From Nipponacmea schrenckii (lineage: Eukaryota; Mollusca; Gastropoda; Lottiidae): a stretch of 64,000 bases of DNA. The position numbers and the translations under genes are program-made. The notes beneath the pieces were generated by a model. It had not been told where the DNA came from. It saw nothing but the letters and a program-made list of their open reading frames with translations, and searched no databases. The stretch covers positions 30,863,106 through 30,927,105 of the forward strand of contig JAUJPP010000005.1 of NCBI GenBank assembly GCA_030562195.1. The letters run 5' to 3'. The first letter of the stretch is position 1, and every line of letters starts with the position of its first letter. Positions 49,561 to 60,898 of the stretch are shown in pieces.

Positions 49561-50828
49561 CGGAAGCGTATTGGGGCCATTCATTTTTTTTTAGTTAGTA
49601 ACTTGAATTTTCAATTTAGTATCTTGAATTTTTAAGTTAGTATCTTAAATTTTCAAATTAATAACTTGAATTTTCAAATAAGTAACTTGAATTTTCAAGT
49701 TAGTAACTTGAATTTTCAAGTTAGTATCTTGAATTTAGTATCATACTGTACACTATACCCACCCACTATACCCCAACTAGCATACCTCCCATCATACTAT
49801 ACCCACTCATTACAACTAGCATACCTCCCATCACACCATACCCATTCCAACGGGCCTATCATACAATCTACCAATTCCACTAAGCATACTCCCACCATAC
49901 CATATCCACCCATTCCAACTAGCATACCTCCCATCACACAATACCGACCCATTCCAACTGACCTATCATACAATTATGTGAAAATCGTGATACAAGCATG
50001 AAATTTGGTGTAAATGTTACTTCGTCCGGTATAATCAAAAGAAAATTTTGATAAAAAGTAACATACAGTCCCTTAAAATGATGTAATAGGTAGATACAGT
50101 ATGATTGGAGGTGCTTAGTGAAATTGGTAGATATGGTATGATGAGAGGTATGTTGGGCTGAATGGGTAGATACGATATGATTTGAAGTATGCTGAGTGGA
50201 ATGGGTTACCGTAGATTCAATATGATGGAAGGTATACTCGTTGTAATGGGCGAATATGGTATGATAGGAGGAATGCCAGTTGTAATGGGTGGGAATAGTA
50301 TGATGGGAAGTATGGTAGTTGTAATGGGTGGGTATGGTATGATAAGAGGTATGCCAGTTGTAATGGGTGGGTATGGTATGATGGGAGACATGCTAGATGT
50401 CATGGATGGGTATGGTATGATGGAAGGTATGCCAGTTATAACGGGTGGGTATGGTGTGATGGGAGGTATGCCAGTTATAATGGGTGAGTATAGTATGATG
50501 GGAGGTAATACTCCTGGTAATGGGAGGTTATAGTATGATGGGAGGTATGCCAGTTGTAATGGATGGGTATAGTATGATGGGAGGTATGCCAGTTATAACG
50601 GTTGGGTATGGTGTGATGGGAGGTATGCCAGTTATAATGGGTGGGTATAGCATGATGTGAGGTAATACTCCTGGTAATGGGAGGTTATAGTATGATGGGA
50701 GGTATGCCAGTTGTAATGGGTGGGTATAGTATGATACTACTAACTTGAAAATTCAAGTTACTAACTTGAAAATTCAAGCTTCTAAATTGAAAATTAAAAA
50801 AAAATTGAATGGCCCTAATACGCTTCCG
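49561..50828. mobile_element. Foldback element with TA target site and inverted minisatellites
   Basis: Ends CGGAAGCGTATTGGGGCCAT and, in reverse, CGGAAGCGTATTAGGGCCAT, with TA on each side (49559-49560 and 50829-50830). Inside the left arm are TTGAATTTTCAAG repeats and an array with CCCACCCATTCCAACTAGCA; the right arm carries the same arrays inverted (GGGAGGTATGCCAGTTGTAA, then TTGAAAATTCAAG). The whole unit can fold on itself. TA duplication fits Tc1/mariner-type mobilisation. There is no transposase. Confidence 0.75.
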
Positions 50829-51260
50829 TACAGAATGTTATTACTAGTAATTTGACTAGTTTTCTGAGGTATTTCACTATAAAATTGATAACTAAAAAAA
50901 ATTAAGACTTACTGTCTACTAAATTAAATGTCAAATAAGTTATATATAATTGGATATTAATTTAGAACAATGGATCGCAGAGAAGTCCGCAAAAGGAATC
51001 TATGATGGAATAGGGTTGCATTAATCATGGGACAAGTAAATAAATCATTATCCACTTTTTTACGGAATGTCATGTAGACCTATCGCCAAGTATCGATACA
51101 CGACCCCGCGATATGATACGCGTATCGTGGCATGTAGTATTGCAATACATCGATTCAAGGATATATTGTGCCAGCACTACAAAGTACCCAGCACAAGTCA
51201 AAGCGCAATATAGATTACTCGACAAACAATTATGTATGTATGTTTGTAGTGTGATCTATT

Positions 51261-51549
51261 GCGGCCATCCTCTTTTTTCAATGTCTCAAAGTCGCCAAGT
51301 CGCCGGATTTCAAAGTCGCCAACTCGTCAAGTCGCCGGAAATTCGAAACGGCGACTTGTCGAGTTGGCGACTTGTCGAGTTGGCGACTTGGCGACCTTGA
51401 AATCCGGCGACTTGGCGACTTTGAAATTCGGCGACTTGTCGACTTGGCGACTTGTGGAGTTGGATTTCAAAGTCGCCAACTCGACAAGTCGCCGGATTTC
51501 AAAGTCGACAAGTCGCCAACTCGACAAGTCGCGGTTAACAAATGGCCGC
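51261..51549. repeat. GC-rich palindromic repeat
   Basis: Built from variants of GGCGACTTG, GTCGAGTTG and CAAAGTCGCC, first in one orientation, then inverted, then back again, so that several hairpins are possible. Ends GCGGCCAT and ATGGCCGC pair exactly. Unusually GC-rich for the locus. It lies about 0.5 kb upstream of the galactokinase TATA box. No convincing target duplication was found. Confidence 0.65.
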
Positions 51550-51974
51550 TATCGGCTTCCATACTAATCATATGAACCAAATCTCTCACGGATTTTGTCA
51601 TCTGAAGTATAACAAAGTTTCCCCAACGGCCATTGGTGATGCTAATACGCAACATATCTAATGCGGGCGTACACAGTTTGATAACTTCAGCTGGAGAAAG
51701 AACACATAAAGACGAATGTATCCCTCTAATATATTTTATGACAACAAACTCGACAGTCTATTTTTTCATAAACGACTACTCATGGTATAGAGTATTGGTA
51801 TTGCTGTTCGAAATAACTTCATTTTTTCTACATCCAGAGAGTTTGTTTTTCTCCAACACATTTCAAATGTGACGTAATATGGTTTTAAATACATTCAATC
51901 GTGCAATACATTGTTCAAGTAGTTACTAGTATTTCATTCAAACCAGTCAAACTCGGCCTTCCGCGTTGTGTAAA

Positions 51975-51984
51975 CTATATAAAG
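51975..51984 (+). promoter_or_regulatory. TATA box of the galactokinase gene
   Basis: The string CTATATAAAG lies about 90 bp before the galactokinase ATG, at the right spacing for a start site near 52005-52015. No other TATA-like string lies between it and the ATG. Inferred from position and sequence only. Confidence 0.6.
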
Positions 51985-52067
51985 TGGTTGGAAAAGTCAA
52001 TGAACAACTCAGTGTATTGCCACGTTCTTAACGTACCGTGAACTCGTTCTATTATACAGTCAGAAAA

Positions 52068-55000
52068 ATGGCTACAAACATCCCTTCGATTAATGATTTG
52101 GTACAGCAAGCTTCTAGTGCTTTTAAAACACAATTTGGATGTGAACCCGAAGTAGCTGGTCGAGCACCAGGTCGAGTTAATTTGATAGGTGAACACACGG
52201 ATTACAATGAAGGATTTGTATTTCCCATGGTATGTTATTTCATGAATGTTTTCTATATAAAACTATCCAACAATAATTTAATCTCTAAGCCCCTAATCAA
52301 TGTTTTAATATTTTAAGTATAAATACCCCCCCCCCCGCCAAGAAAACAACCAAAAAAGCGAAGACACACATCTTCTAGTTTAGACATTTTGATTGCTAGT
52401 AGGCCTAGGCCTAATGTGTATCATCTTTAAATGAAAAAAAGTGACAATGTATACAAGCCGGATTGATTTGTCCTATTTAATCAACAGACCGGCGTTACTC
52501 AAATGCCTCCTAAAATTGCTAACGATATAGACATAATGACAGTTTATTCATATGACCTTCGATATCATTGAAAATGACATCCAACATTTGGCATTGATTG
52601 CTCGTGTTCCAGTGGATTCCGACCAGAAGAGGTTCAAGTAAATAAAACAAATCAAATGAAGCACTTCAATCTCTCAATTTCTCGAGAAAAAAAAGGAACC
52701 ATACTGAATGATATTGAACGATTTTTGTCGCTTGGCAGATGGGTTTTTTTCATTGGCCAATAAAACTTAATACGTGTTTTTATTGGTTGTCTGATATTAT
52801 TTATTAAGGGTACTGTTGTGATGATGCAATTCACTTTATGGTAGTATTGGTTTGTTATTTACCGAGCATTAATTTTCGTGGACATACAATTTGGATGATC
52901 CTGCCTAAACTTGCAGCTCAACTTCCTTAAAGTGGGATTGTTTGCCGAGCTGTTATATATTGTAATATCCGATGAATATTGTGAACAAATAAAAAATTAT
53001 ATTTTTTTTAACAAATAGTTACAACCAAATGAAGATTTCAATCTAAATTCAAAAGTTCACCTAATTGATAGTGTATTAGCAATTGAGAGAGAGGTCTAAG
53101 AAATAATTCTTGTCTTTATAAAGATAAATTAAATTTTCGGTAGGGGGAGGGGGGCTGTATCGCAATCCCTTCCTGAATTATTGGAGGATCACAATTCAAC
53201 AGTGATCATTGATCACTACTGATTAAAGCTTAGCTAAGAAATAAAAATGTCTGAGACCAAGTTATGATTGGTCAAATGGATGGATGTTCCTTCAAAAGAA
53301 CAAAGAACGAGATTAAAACTCCAGAGAAATCTGATTCTGTGAGGAAGTCTATTGGTACAACACCTGGTACCAAACTATATGTGTGTTTATCAGCTTGACA
53401 TCTATTAGAAATCTCCCCTATTTAACCGTCTTCACTATTATATCTTTTAGTAAAAATACACGAAGATCAATAAATTACGAAAACAAGAATTTTAGTTTAA
53501 CCGATGGTTAAACGTGAGGGTTCGCCATTTTTGCGGGTTGATTTTGGGTCATGAATATATGTTTATAGTCTTTAGAAGTACTAGAAATGTACGAAAATCT
53601 CATTATTTGTTTCAAAAACTACCTCAAACTAGGATTGAAACTTTCTATTTCTATTCATACGTCTTGTCTGATTATATAGAGTTTCACGAAATAATTACGC
53701 GTTTCTTTGGTACACGGATCATTCCGGACACATTCGGATTTGATGGCTGAAATACTAGTTGCTGTATAACACTTTATAAACCTATGACGGCAAATCTCTT
53801 TGATGTTGGGGGTTCCATTAAATCGTGTAATTACCTCGGTTTGCTACTAGGAGGTTTTACAATGGAATCAAAACCCCGTAGTCGGTTTTACAATTGTGAA
53901 AAGGCGGTTTTACATCTGTATCAAAACCCGGTAGCAGGTTTTACAATTGCATCAAATTCCAGCAGTAGAACATGTTAACAAAACAAAGTGTTATAAGATT
54001 AACCCTGGCACTGGTCACATAGCAATATAGAACAACGTTTTGTTTATGAAATATTTACTACAACATTAATGTTCTAACGTCCGTCGGAGAACGTTTTGGT
54101 CACAGGAAATACTGTGAGAGCCCATTCGTGTTTATATTGTGTTGTTTTCGGCACACAATTTTTAAATTATCCAGCAACTGCTCCTCAGATAATGGCTCCC
54201 CAAATCTGAAAAGGACATCTTCTCCGTCGGATTTGGGTTCTGACTCTTGTGGTTGAGAAAATACAGATTGAGTGATGAAAATATCGTCATCCTCCATCAT
54301 CAGATTATCAATATTCGTCTGCTAATATCACAATGTCAGTCGTCTATTTTATATGAAAGTGAAATTGAACTCACGTGTATATTTGTGAGTGGTTTTATCA
54401 CATGACCATTTGTAAAACCTTGTAAATTTTTTATATGAAAGTGAAATTGAACGCACGTATACATTCGTGAGTGGATTTGTCACATGACCATTTGTAAAAC
54501 CTTGTAAATCAGACTATCTGAACGCACGAGCAACATGGGATATAGATAAACATAAACCGTTATGTCCATAGAATACATGAACAAAAGATTGCCGAAACAT
54601 GTTTAGAGCTAATGAAAAATATTTGACGGTTTATAAGTCTGATAAAACACTCCTACTCGGTTATGCTTGGATTTGTAAAACCTCGAAGTCAGAAAGTTTG
54701 GACCTCTTGTAAAACCTTCGGGCTAACGCCCTCAGGTTTCACAATCGGTCAACTTTCTTCCTTCTCGGTTTTACAAATCCAAGCATAACCTCGTAGTCGT
54801 GTTTTATCTCTTACATAACTAATTAGCTCCCAGTTTCTCATGTACGATTAGTCAAACGAAAATCGAATTCGTTCCTTTAATTCTTACATTTCTTATTTAA
54901 CTATTATTACTCAAATATACTTTAGTCCCCGTCATCTTTTTCTTGTCAAATGCATTTCTTAGCTGTTTGAGTATTATGAGACTTGTACTTAAAGGAATAA

Positions 55001-57471
55001 TAAAGAATAATGTGCACTTTTACCATACAATGAGAGATATCCGAGCCATATCTGCTTTAATGCATATTAATATAAGTATACGAACCACCACTTTTAATAC
55101 CAAGGGCATAATTCGAACAAAGCTCAACGTAGTACAACTATATACATTTTGCAAAAATAAAACTCCTTCAGTTAAAGCCATTCAAGTATATTTCTGACTA
55201 TCTTCCAGGCGTTGCCTATGGTAACTGTTGTCGTCGGAAGGAAAATTGAAGGAGATACCTGTCAAGTTTTAACACTGTCACAATCTTTAAATGAAGATAA
55301 AGTAGCCAGTTTCAATATCCCTTCTCAGAACAATCCACTGAAGCCTGGCTTGCCTAAATGGGCAAATTATGTGAAGGGTGTAGTAGCAAAATTTATGGGT
55401 AAGTTATTATAGATAATGATGAAAAAAGCGTCGGCCCTAAATATAAAAGAGTCACTAGAGGCAACTCGCTTTGGAGGGATTGGAGCCGTCCTTATTTTTT
55501 AGTATACAGTTAATAAATATTTGTTCACTAACAATAGGTTAACCTTTAGGTTAGTTTTTTGTTGGCGTCCGAGTTACCTAGTTACCTTTGTGTGCTCATA
55601 CTTCACATCAAACATCAGCCTTCAACATTACACGAAAATCAAAATAAGAATAGCTACTATATAATCAGTTAAATAAAGTCAAAAATTACATTCGCTTTCG
55701 CACAAAATATCATACCAGTCAACTGAATTGTTTGAGGTAAACAGAGAGTGTCTTTTAAATTTTAATATGTTTGTACGTCTTTTAAAGAAAAGTTCGAAAC
55801 CTACACGCAAGCACTGTCTCAACTAAATGAGTTGGGATCCGTGGAATTTAGTGGTATTAGGCCGTGGAATTTGTTTAACCAATCCTCATACTTTGGTATT
55901 TGAGCTACTGCATACAAGGAGCTTTTATTCGATATAATACTTCCGTTCAATTTGCAAATGATGCAGATGCAAATTAAAATGGCTTTGTACAATTTCAGGA
56001 TCAGTTCCAGCTTTCAATGCAGCTATAATCAGTTCTGTGCCTCTTGGTGGAGGTGTGTCCAGCTCGGCCTCTCTAGAGGTGGCAATGTATACATATTTGG
56101 AGGAATTGAGCGGACAGCGCACAGACAATCCTGCTAAGAAAGCTATAGCTTGTCAGATGGCCGAACATGAATTTGCTGGTATGCCTTGTGGAATTATGGA
56201 TCAGTATATATCAGTTATGGGAAAGATTGGTCACGCTCTTCTAATAGATTGTAGGTAAGTTGAAGCAACACATTCCTCTTTATCTAATCTTCTCGATAGC
56301 TGCACAAATTAAAGCTGATACCGTTAAGACTAACTCGAGTTTTCTATTTTCTATCCAGATCTGTAGAGGGTAGACTTGTTCCTCTTTCAAACCCAGATGT
56401 CGCCATACTCATCACAAATTCTAACGTCAAACACGAACTTACCGGAAGTGAATACCCTACAAGACGAAAACAATGTGAAACTACTGCTCAATTAATGGGG
56501 AAAAAGAGTCTACGTGATGCTACTTTAAAAGATCTTGAAGGTAAGGAACTTGTCAATATGTTTATTGATATAGTTATTAGAAATGGCTTTAACTAAACTA
56601 CTTTTCTAAACGGAAACACGTGACGTTTACAGTTACTGTTGGTCTTTGTCATTATAGTTACTGTTCAACCTAATGTTAAGTGAGGTTACATGCCATAACC
56701 AGCAACCATATTCAAAATAGATTTTATTTCAAAATAACGCAGTACCAAGGGTTTGGAAAGTACTACGTATTACTCTGTTTCAGGTTTTAAAGATAAGTTA
56801 GATGCTGAAACACATAGAAGAATTCGTCACGTGATAACAGAGATCGCGAGAACAGATGAGGCGGCGACTGCTCTAGAAAACAACGATTATAAAACATTTG
56901 GTCAACTCATGATACAGAGTCATAATTCGTTGAGGCAAGTACAATCATTCGTATGATGAAATGAAATGAAATGATGAACTGAAGTTAAGAAACGGTGAAG
57001 GAATAAATACAAAGAAATAGTTTCCTTCAACTAAGGTTTTCTTGCTAATAATTTGTAGAGATGATTATGAAGTATCGTGTCCGGAGTTGGATCAATTGGT
57101 AGAGGCAGCTATCGAAGTAGATGGAGTTTACGGATCAAGAATGACAGGTGGTGGGTTTGGCGGTTGTACAGTTACTCTATTAAAACAGGAGGCAATCAAT
57201 AAAGCCATCGATCACATACAGGTAAATAATTGACCAGTACACACAAGGTCTCTTTAACGATTAAGAGCAACTTCGATATTGAAAATATCTCTGCAAATTG
57301 CATTAAGTACTGTTCGCTTTTTAAATTTTGGCAGCCTATGTATTTATGGAACTTAATCAACTTGCTAACCTTTTGTAATATTTTGTACCTCTTTTTCAGT
57401 CTCGGTACAAAGGAAAAGCGACATTCTTTGTGTGTGGTCCATCAGATGGAGCCGTGCCTATTAAATTATAG
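52068..57471 (+). CDS. GALK1: Galactokinase
   Basis: ATP-dependent galactose 1-phosphorylation, first committed step of the cytosolic Leloir pathway. Seven exons: 52068-52229, 55209-55398, 55999-56254, 56359-56540, 56784-56934, 57059-57221, 57400-57471; 391 aa, against 392 in human GALK1. The galactokinase signature [12 protein letters not shown] is at residues 35-46 with the catalytic Arg at 36; the GHMP phosphate loop [11 protein letters not shown] is at 132-142; the catalytic base Asp is 185 in GIMDQ; the C-terminal GHMP motif GGGFGG is at 344-349. ATG 52068 is chosen because a TATA box lies 90 bp upstream and the N-terminus has the family length. Intron 1 is about 3 kb and repeat-filled, the others short. 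Intron 5 uses a GC donor (see findings). All catalytic motifs are intact, so the gene should be active. AATAAA-type signals cluster near 57625-57650. Confidence 0.96.
54100..54300 (-). other. Possible small ORF in galactokinase intron 1
   Basis: A 66-codon frame starting ATG at 54300 with an acidic, non-repetitive composition ([27 protein letters not shown]). It sits among repeats sharing GGTTTTACAA, so it may be the first ORF of a decayed transposon. It has no recognised domain and could be chance. Confidence 0.25.
54350..54509. repeat. 82-bp tandem duplication
   Basis: Two direct copies beginning TATATGAAAGTGAAATTGAA and containing CACATGACCATTTGTAAAAC, about 90% alike, in galactokinase intron 1. 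Confidence 0.85.
54641..54806. repeat. Inverted repeat (foldback) in galactokinase intron 1
   Basis: GGTTATGCTTGGATTTGTAA with AACC forms a perfect 24-bp left arm; its complement is at the right. The arms extend imperfectly outward (GATAAAACAC) and inward to about 60 bp each. GC content and CpG are higher than in the flanks. It may be the end of a DNA transposon whose other parts lie at 53770-54640. Confidence 0.7.
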
Positions 57472-58756
57472 AATGGTTGATACATAGGAAATGTTAGAGC
57501 AGCTTAAATACATTATTTCATGTGGGACTTATTGCATGCGTGTTTTATCTTCTGGCTGTGGATGGATGTCAACATTAGAAAAAATAGTATTTTTTTTAGG
57601 GAACTGTTCAAATTTTATATTATAATAAAATAAAATTATATAAAAATAAAACAATCTATTTGATTGAGCATATTTATAAAAATATATATATATATCCTGG
57701 ACCAGAAAATAAAATAGAAAATTTTCTAGATGATTTTTAAATTATTTCCCAAAAGAAACTAACATACCGAATTATAGTTTCTTCTGTCTTCAATTTTAGT
57801 TTCCAACTTTGCATTCCTCTGTATTGGGGTTTATTTATATTCCCTGGTCCAGTAAATCATTGACATGTGAGAAATACTATCCGTTTTAGTTAAAATAAAA
57901 ATACTGATTAAAATAGCAACAATATTGGAATCAGTTTTCCCTCTTCTATCTACAATAGTTTCAATACACGGCTTTTCATTCCCCAAAATGGTTGAAAAAA
58001 CTGTGAATCGGGAGAGAAACACAACGAATAACTAGACTAAATGAGCTCCGATTTAATTTTATTTATATCCCGATGGAATAAAATTATAGATGAACAGAAA
58101 GAAGACATAATGCATACAATCGTTTATTAGGATAATGTAAGCTGATTATGCAAGTGGTGGGGAAAGAAAACAGACATCTCTTAGCTTTACTATCATTACA
58201 CATTTCATCGACCGGCAAAAAAACTCAAATATTATTTTTCTGTAATTTGACATTTTTTCCAATTGCAGACTATTGGAATAAACATATATTAGAAGTGGGT
58301 GGATAATTCGGGGAACCTATCATAGACTATTCTGTCCACGTGTACCTGTGGTAGTTGAAAGGAAAGTCGAGTGTTTGAAGGGAGGAAGCTCTGTTTAAGT
58401 AAGAGTTTAGTCCGAGCTATTTTAAGAAACCCTCTTTCTCCCTGCCTTTTGGGGTTTTTGCATGTCAATTTTCGACTAATTTTTGGTCTAGATTTGGAAT
58501 TTGATGTCCGAAATTGCATTTTCTTTCAGAATTTCTGACAGTCGAGCGGATGTTGATAAAATGTAGTGGTTTACTTTCATTTTGTTTAGTTAAAACTTTT
58601 CATGGTCATGCTATATTAAAATTTTGTACAGCAACCAAGTATTGGCCAGGCTTTCATGTGACATATAGGAAAGTTTTCAACGATATTTCTGGAAAAAGGA
58701 ATTCCCATGTTACCATAATTATATACCGGGTTTCATCAAGATCTGATAAAAGAGAG
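57472..58756. other. 3' flank of galactokinase, no gene seen
   Basis: Contains the likely 3'UTR with AATAAA-type signals (57625-57650), a TA-rich stretch near 57690 and AT-rich sequence. A pearl-like fragment (GGGTTTCATCAAGATCTGAT) directly precedes the hAT-like insertion at 58757. Confidence 0.5.
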
Positions 58757-59486
58757 CAGGGGCGTAGCGTACGGGGTGGTTTACTAAACTTGTCGGTAAA
58801 ACGAGGAATCGGTCGATAATAGACGGTCAGGGATGGGGAATGGAGCCTTCGGTAAAACCGATTGGCTGACCGAAAGAGTGGAAACCTTGTGTCAGTTATG
58901 ATGTTATCGGAAAACTGTTCGTCTACATAAAAAGTGATTTCTACTGAACTTGTCGGTAAAACGCAGAAAAGGTCGAAAAAGGCTATATAAAACATATGGT
59001 TTTCCGATGAAAATGGATAATTTTGACCGGTGGAAACGACTTCCAAAATCGCGTCAGATGTGTTCTCCAGGTTTCCTGGCTTGTAAAATTTTCCGGGGGA
59101 GAAACCCCGAAACCCCCGCCATGTCGGTAACGCAGAATAGGTCGAAAAAGGACATAGAAAACATATGGTTTTCCGATGAAAATTGATGATTTGGATCAGT
59201 GGAAAAGACTTCCAAAATCGCGTCAGATGTATTTTCCGGTTTCCTAGTTTGTAAAATTCTCTCAGGTATATTCTAGATACACCCCTGATGGATATTGTTT
59301 TCAAAGGTTTAGAATTTGCTATAATGTGTATAATGTGTATACATAATAGTGCGAGTAAGTTATTTTTGCCCCCTGAAGAACACATGTACGTCGGTAAAAC
59401 TTAGACGTTACACGTGTTCGTCGGTAAAACTTAGACGTAACACTCCCCCCCCCCCCCCAAGTCAAAATGGTCACGCTACGCCCCTG
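58757..59486. mobile_element. hAT-like non-autonomous element, copy B
   Basis: Starts CAGGGGCGTAGCGTACGG and ends CACGCTACGCCCCTG, flanked by a perfect 8-bp duplication AAAGAGAG (58749-58756, 59487-59494). The interior has TCGGTAAAACG units, a poly-C tract and no transposase. The host sequence on both sides is decayed pearl-like core, so this is a nested insertion. Confidence 0.88.
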
Positions 59487-59494
59487 AAAGAGAG

Positions 59495-60898
59495 TGGTTG
59501 TTATTATGCCTGTAAGCCATTTTTCTTAAGTCAAGGGTAACAACTCAACAACCAGCTGTTATTTCGAACTTGACCGAGTGTCCAATATATACATGCCTAA
59601 CAAGCAGGCCCATAACTAAGGGGTGGGTGTTGTGTTCTGCTATAAGGGTTTTAATAATAGATAAAACTATATTCATAGGACACGATAGGTACTTTTATTA
59701 GCCATTTTACAAGAGAGTCTATTATATTGAGATGGAGGCTGAAATCATCTTTTCGTCACTAGGTCACGTGACTTCCTAGTGGAATTTACCGTAATGATAC
59801 ACTTTAGTAGGGAGAGGGGCAGGGGGTTGTGGTTGGTGCCCCCCCCCCCCCTGCAAAATTCTAGAAAAAATTCATTTAAAGCTGAAAGCAATCACAATCT
59901 GCTATTTTGAGCTGAAAGAGATAAATTTTGTCATAAATTGAGAGTTTTTAAGATCTTGCATTTAGCAATTGTGGGTACAATATATAGACACAGGTTTTTG
60001 GAAAAACAATCACAATTTAAAGTTTACGCTATGTATTGGAGTTGAAGTCAACTTTGTAAACACCAACATACTGACAATCAATAAGCATATTGATAAAACC
60101 AGGAGACTTCATGTAGCTATCAACATCAGAAGTAAAACCAGCCAGACGATGGTGATAGAGTAGCCTATCACATGCATATGCTTAACTTATCAAGCTGTAA
60201 TTATAAATGGGCACAAATTTCTTCATATTTTTTTATTAAACACTTCACAGCCAAAGATCAACCCAAATTAATTAATTTTCTTTTTCACAATTTCACCAAT
60301 ATATATAAATATCGGATATAAATTGTACCTTCTACGTGACTACATGAATAGTGAACGGAAAGAAGGTAGGTAAATGGCGAGTTAACGTTCGCTTCCAGCA
60401 ATTGCTGATATCGCAAACTAGGTAGTTGTTGATATTCGTAGTAGTTGGTGGTTGGATTGGTTCAGATTAGATGGTTCTGTGCTGTTGGTTTGGTTTGGTT
60501 GTTGCTAAATTTTCAGATCTGGTCGGGTCGAATGACATGGCGGTGTAACTCGGCCCTGGATGGTGTGGCGTGAGTAACTCAGTCTTCTCATTCTTCCAAA
60601 ACTCGTTATGATCATAATATTTATTATTAAATATTAAATATATTACATATTTGTTATTAAAATTAACTTTAACCAGAATATTTCATGAAATTCTGACCAA
60701 AACTGTCACTTCCACTGCATCGCGTCCACAAGCAACATCATTTAAAGGGATAATAAGTCTTAGAATGAACATAAAATTTGAAAATTTGAAAATTTTAAAC
60801 TTGGCCAATCATTCATCAGTAATACCTGCTGCCATAAAAGACATTGAAAAATATCCAAAAAACTAAGTAATTATCCATAAAGTTGCATTTGGTTATTT
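59495..60898. other. No gene seen
   Basis: The first 100 bp are the right half of the pearl-like remnant split by the hAT-like insertion (TAAGTCAAGGGTAACAACTC). The rest is AT-rich, with a short poly-C run near 59840 and a half-end of the TTAA MITE at about 60744. Confidence 0.45.

Larger units (their letters stand above)
48822..51182. mobile_element. Long-inverted-repeat DNA element hosting nested insertions
   Basis: The left end near 48822 (AGTGCTAGTACAATATATCG, then TTGAATCGATGTAT) is matched in reverse at 51130-51180 (ATACATCGATTCAAGGATAT, then GCCAGCACTA). Further inward, ACATGCCACG/CGTGGCATGT also pair. A third copy of the CATGCCACGATACGATA motif lies at 49424. Inside sit a separate hAT-style MITE (48926-49242) and a foldback (49561-50828). 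No coding region and no clean target duplication were found. Confidence 0.55.

Noticed and set aside
50189..50533. Plus-strand frame with repeated MGGMPVVMGGYGM
   Set aside because: Made by the minisatellite in the foldback arm; no splice sites, no conserved domain.
58654..59385. 243-codon minus-strand frame
   Set aside because: It runs across the hAT-like copy B and its flanks, including the target duplication, and has no domain; a chance frame in a GC-richer element.
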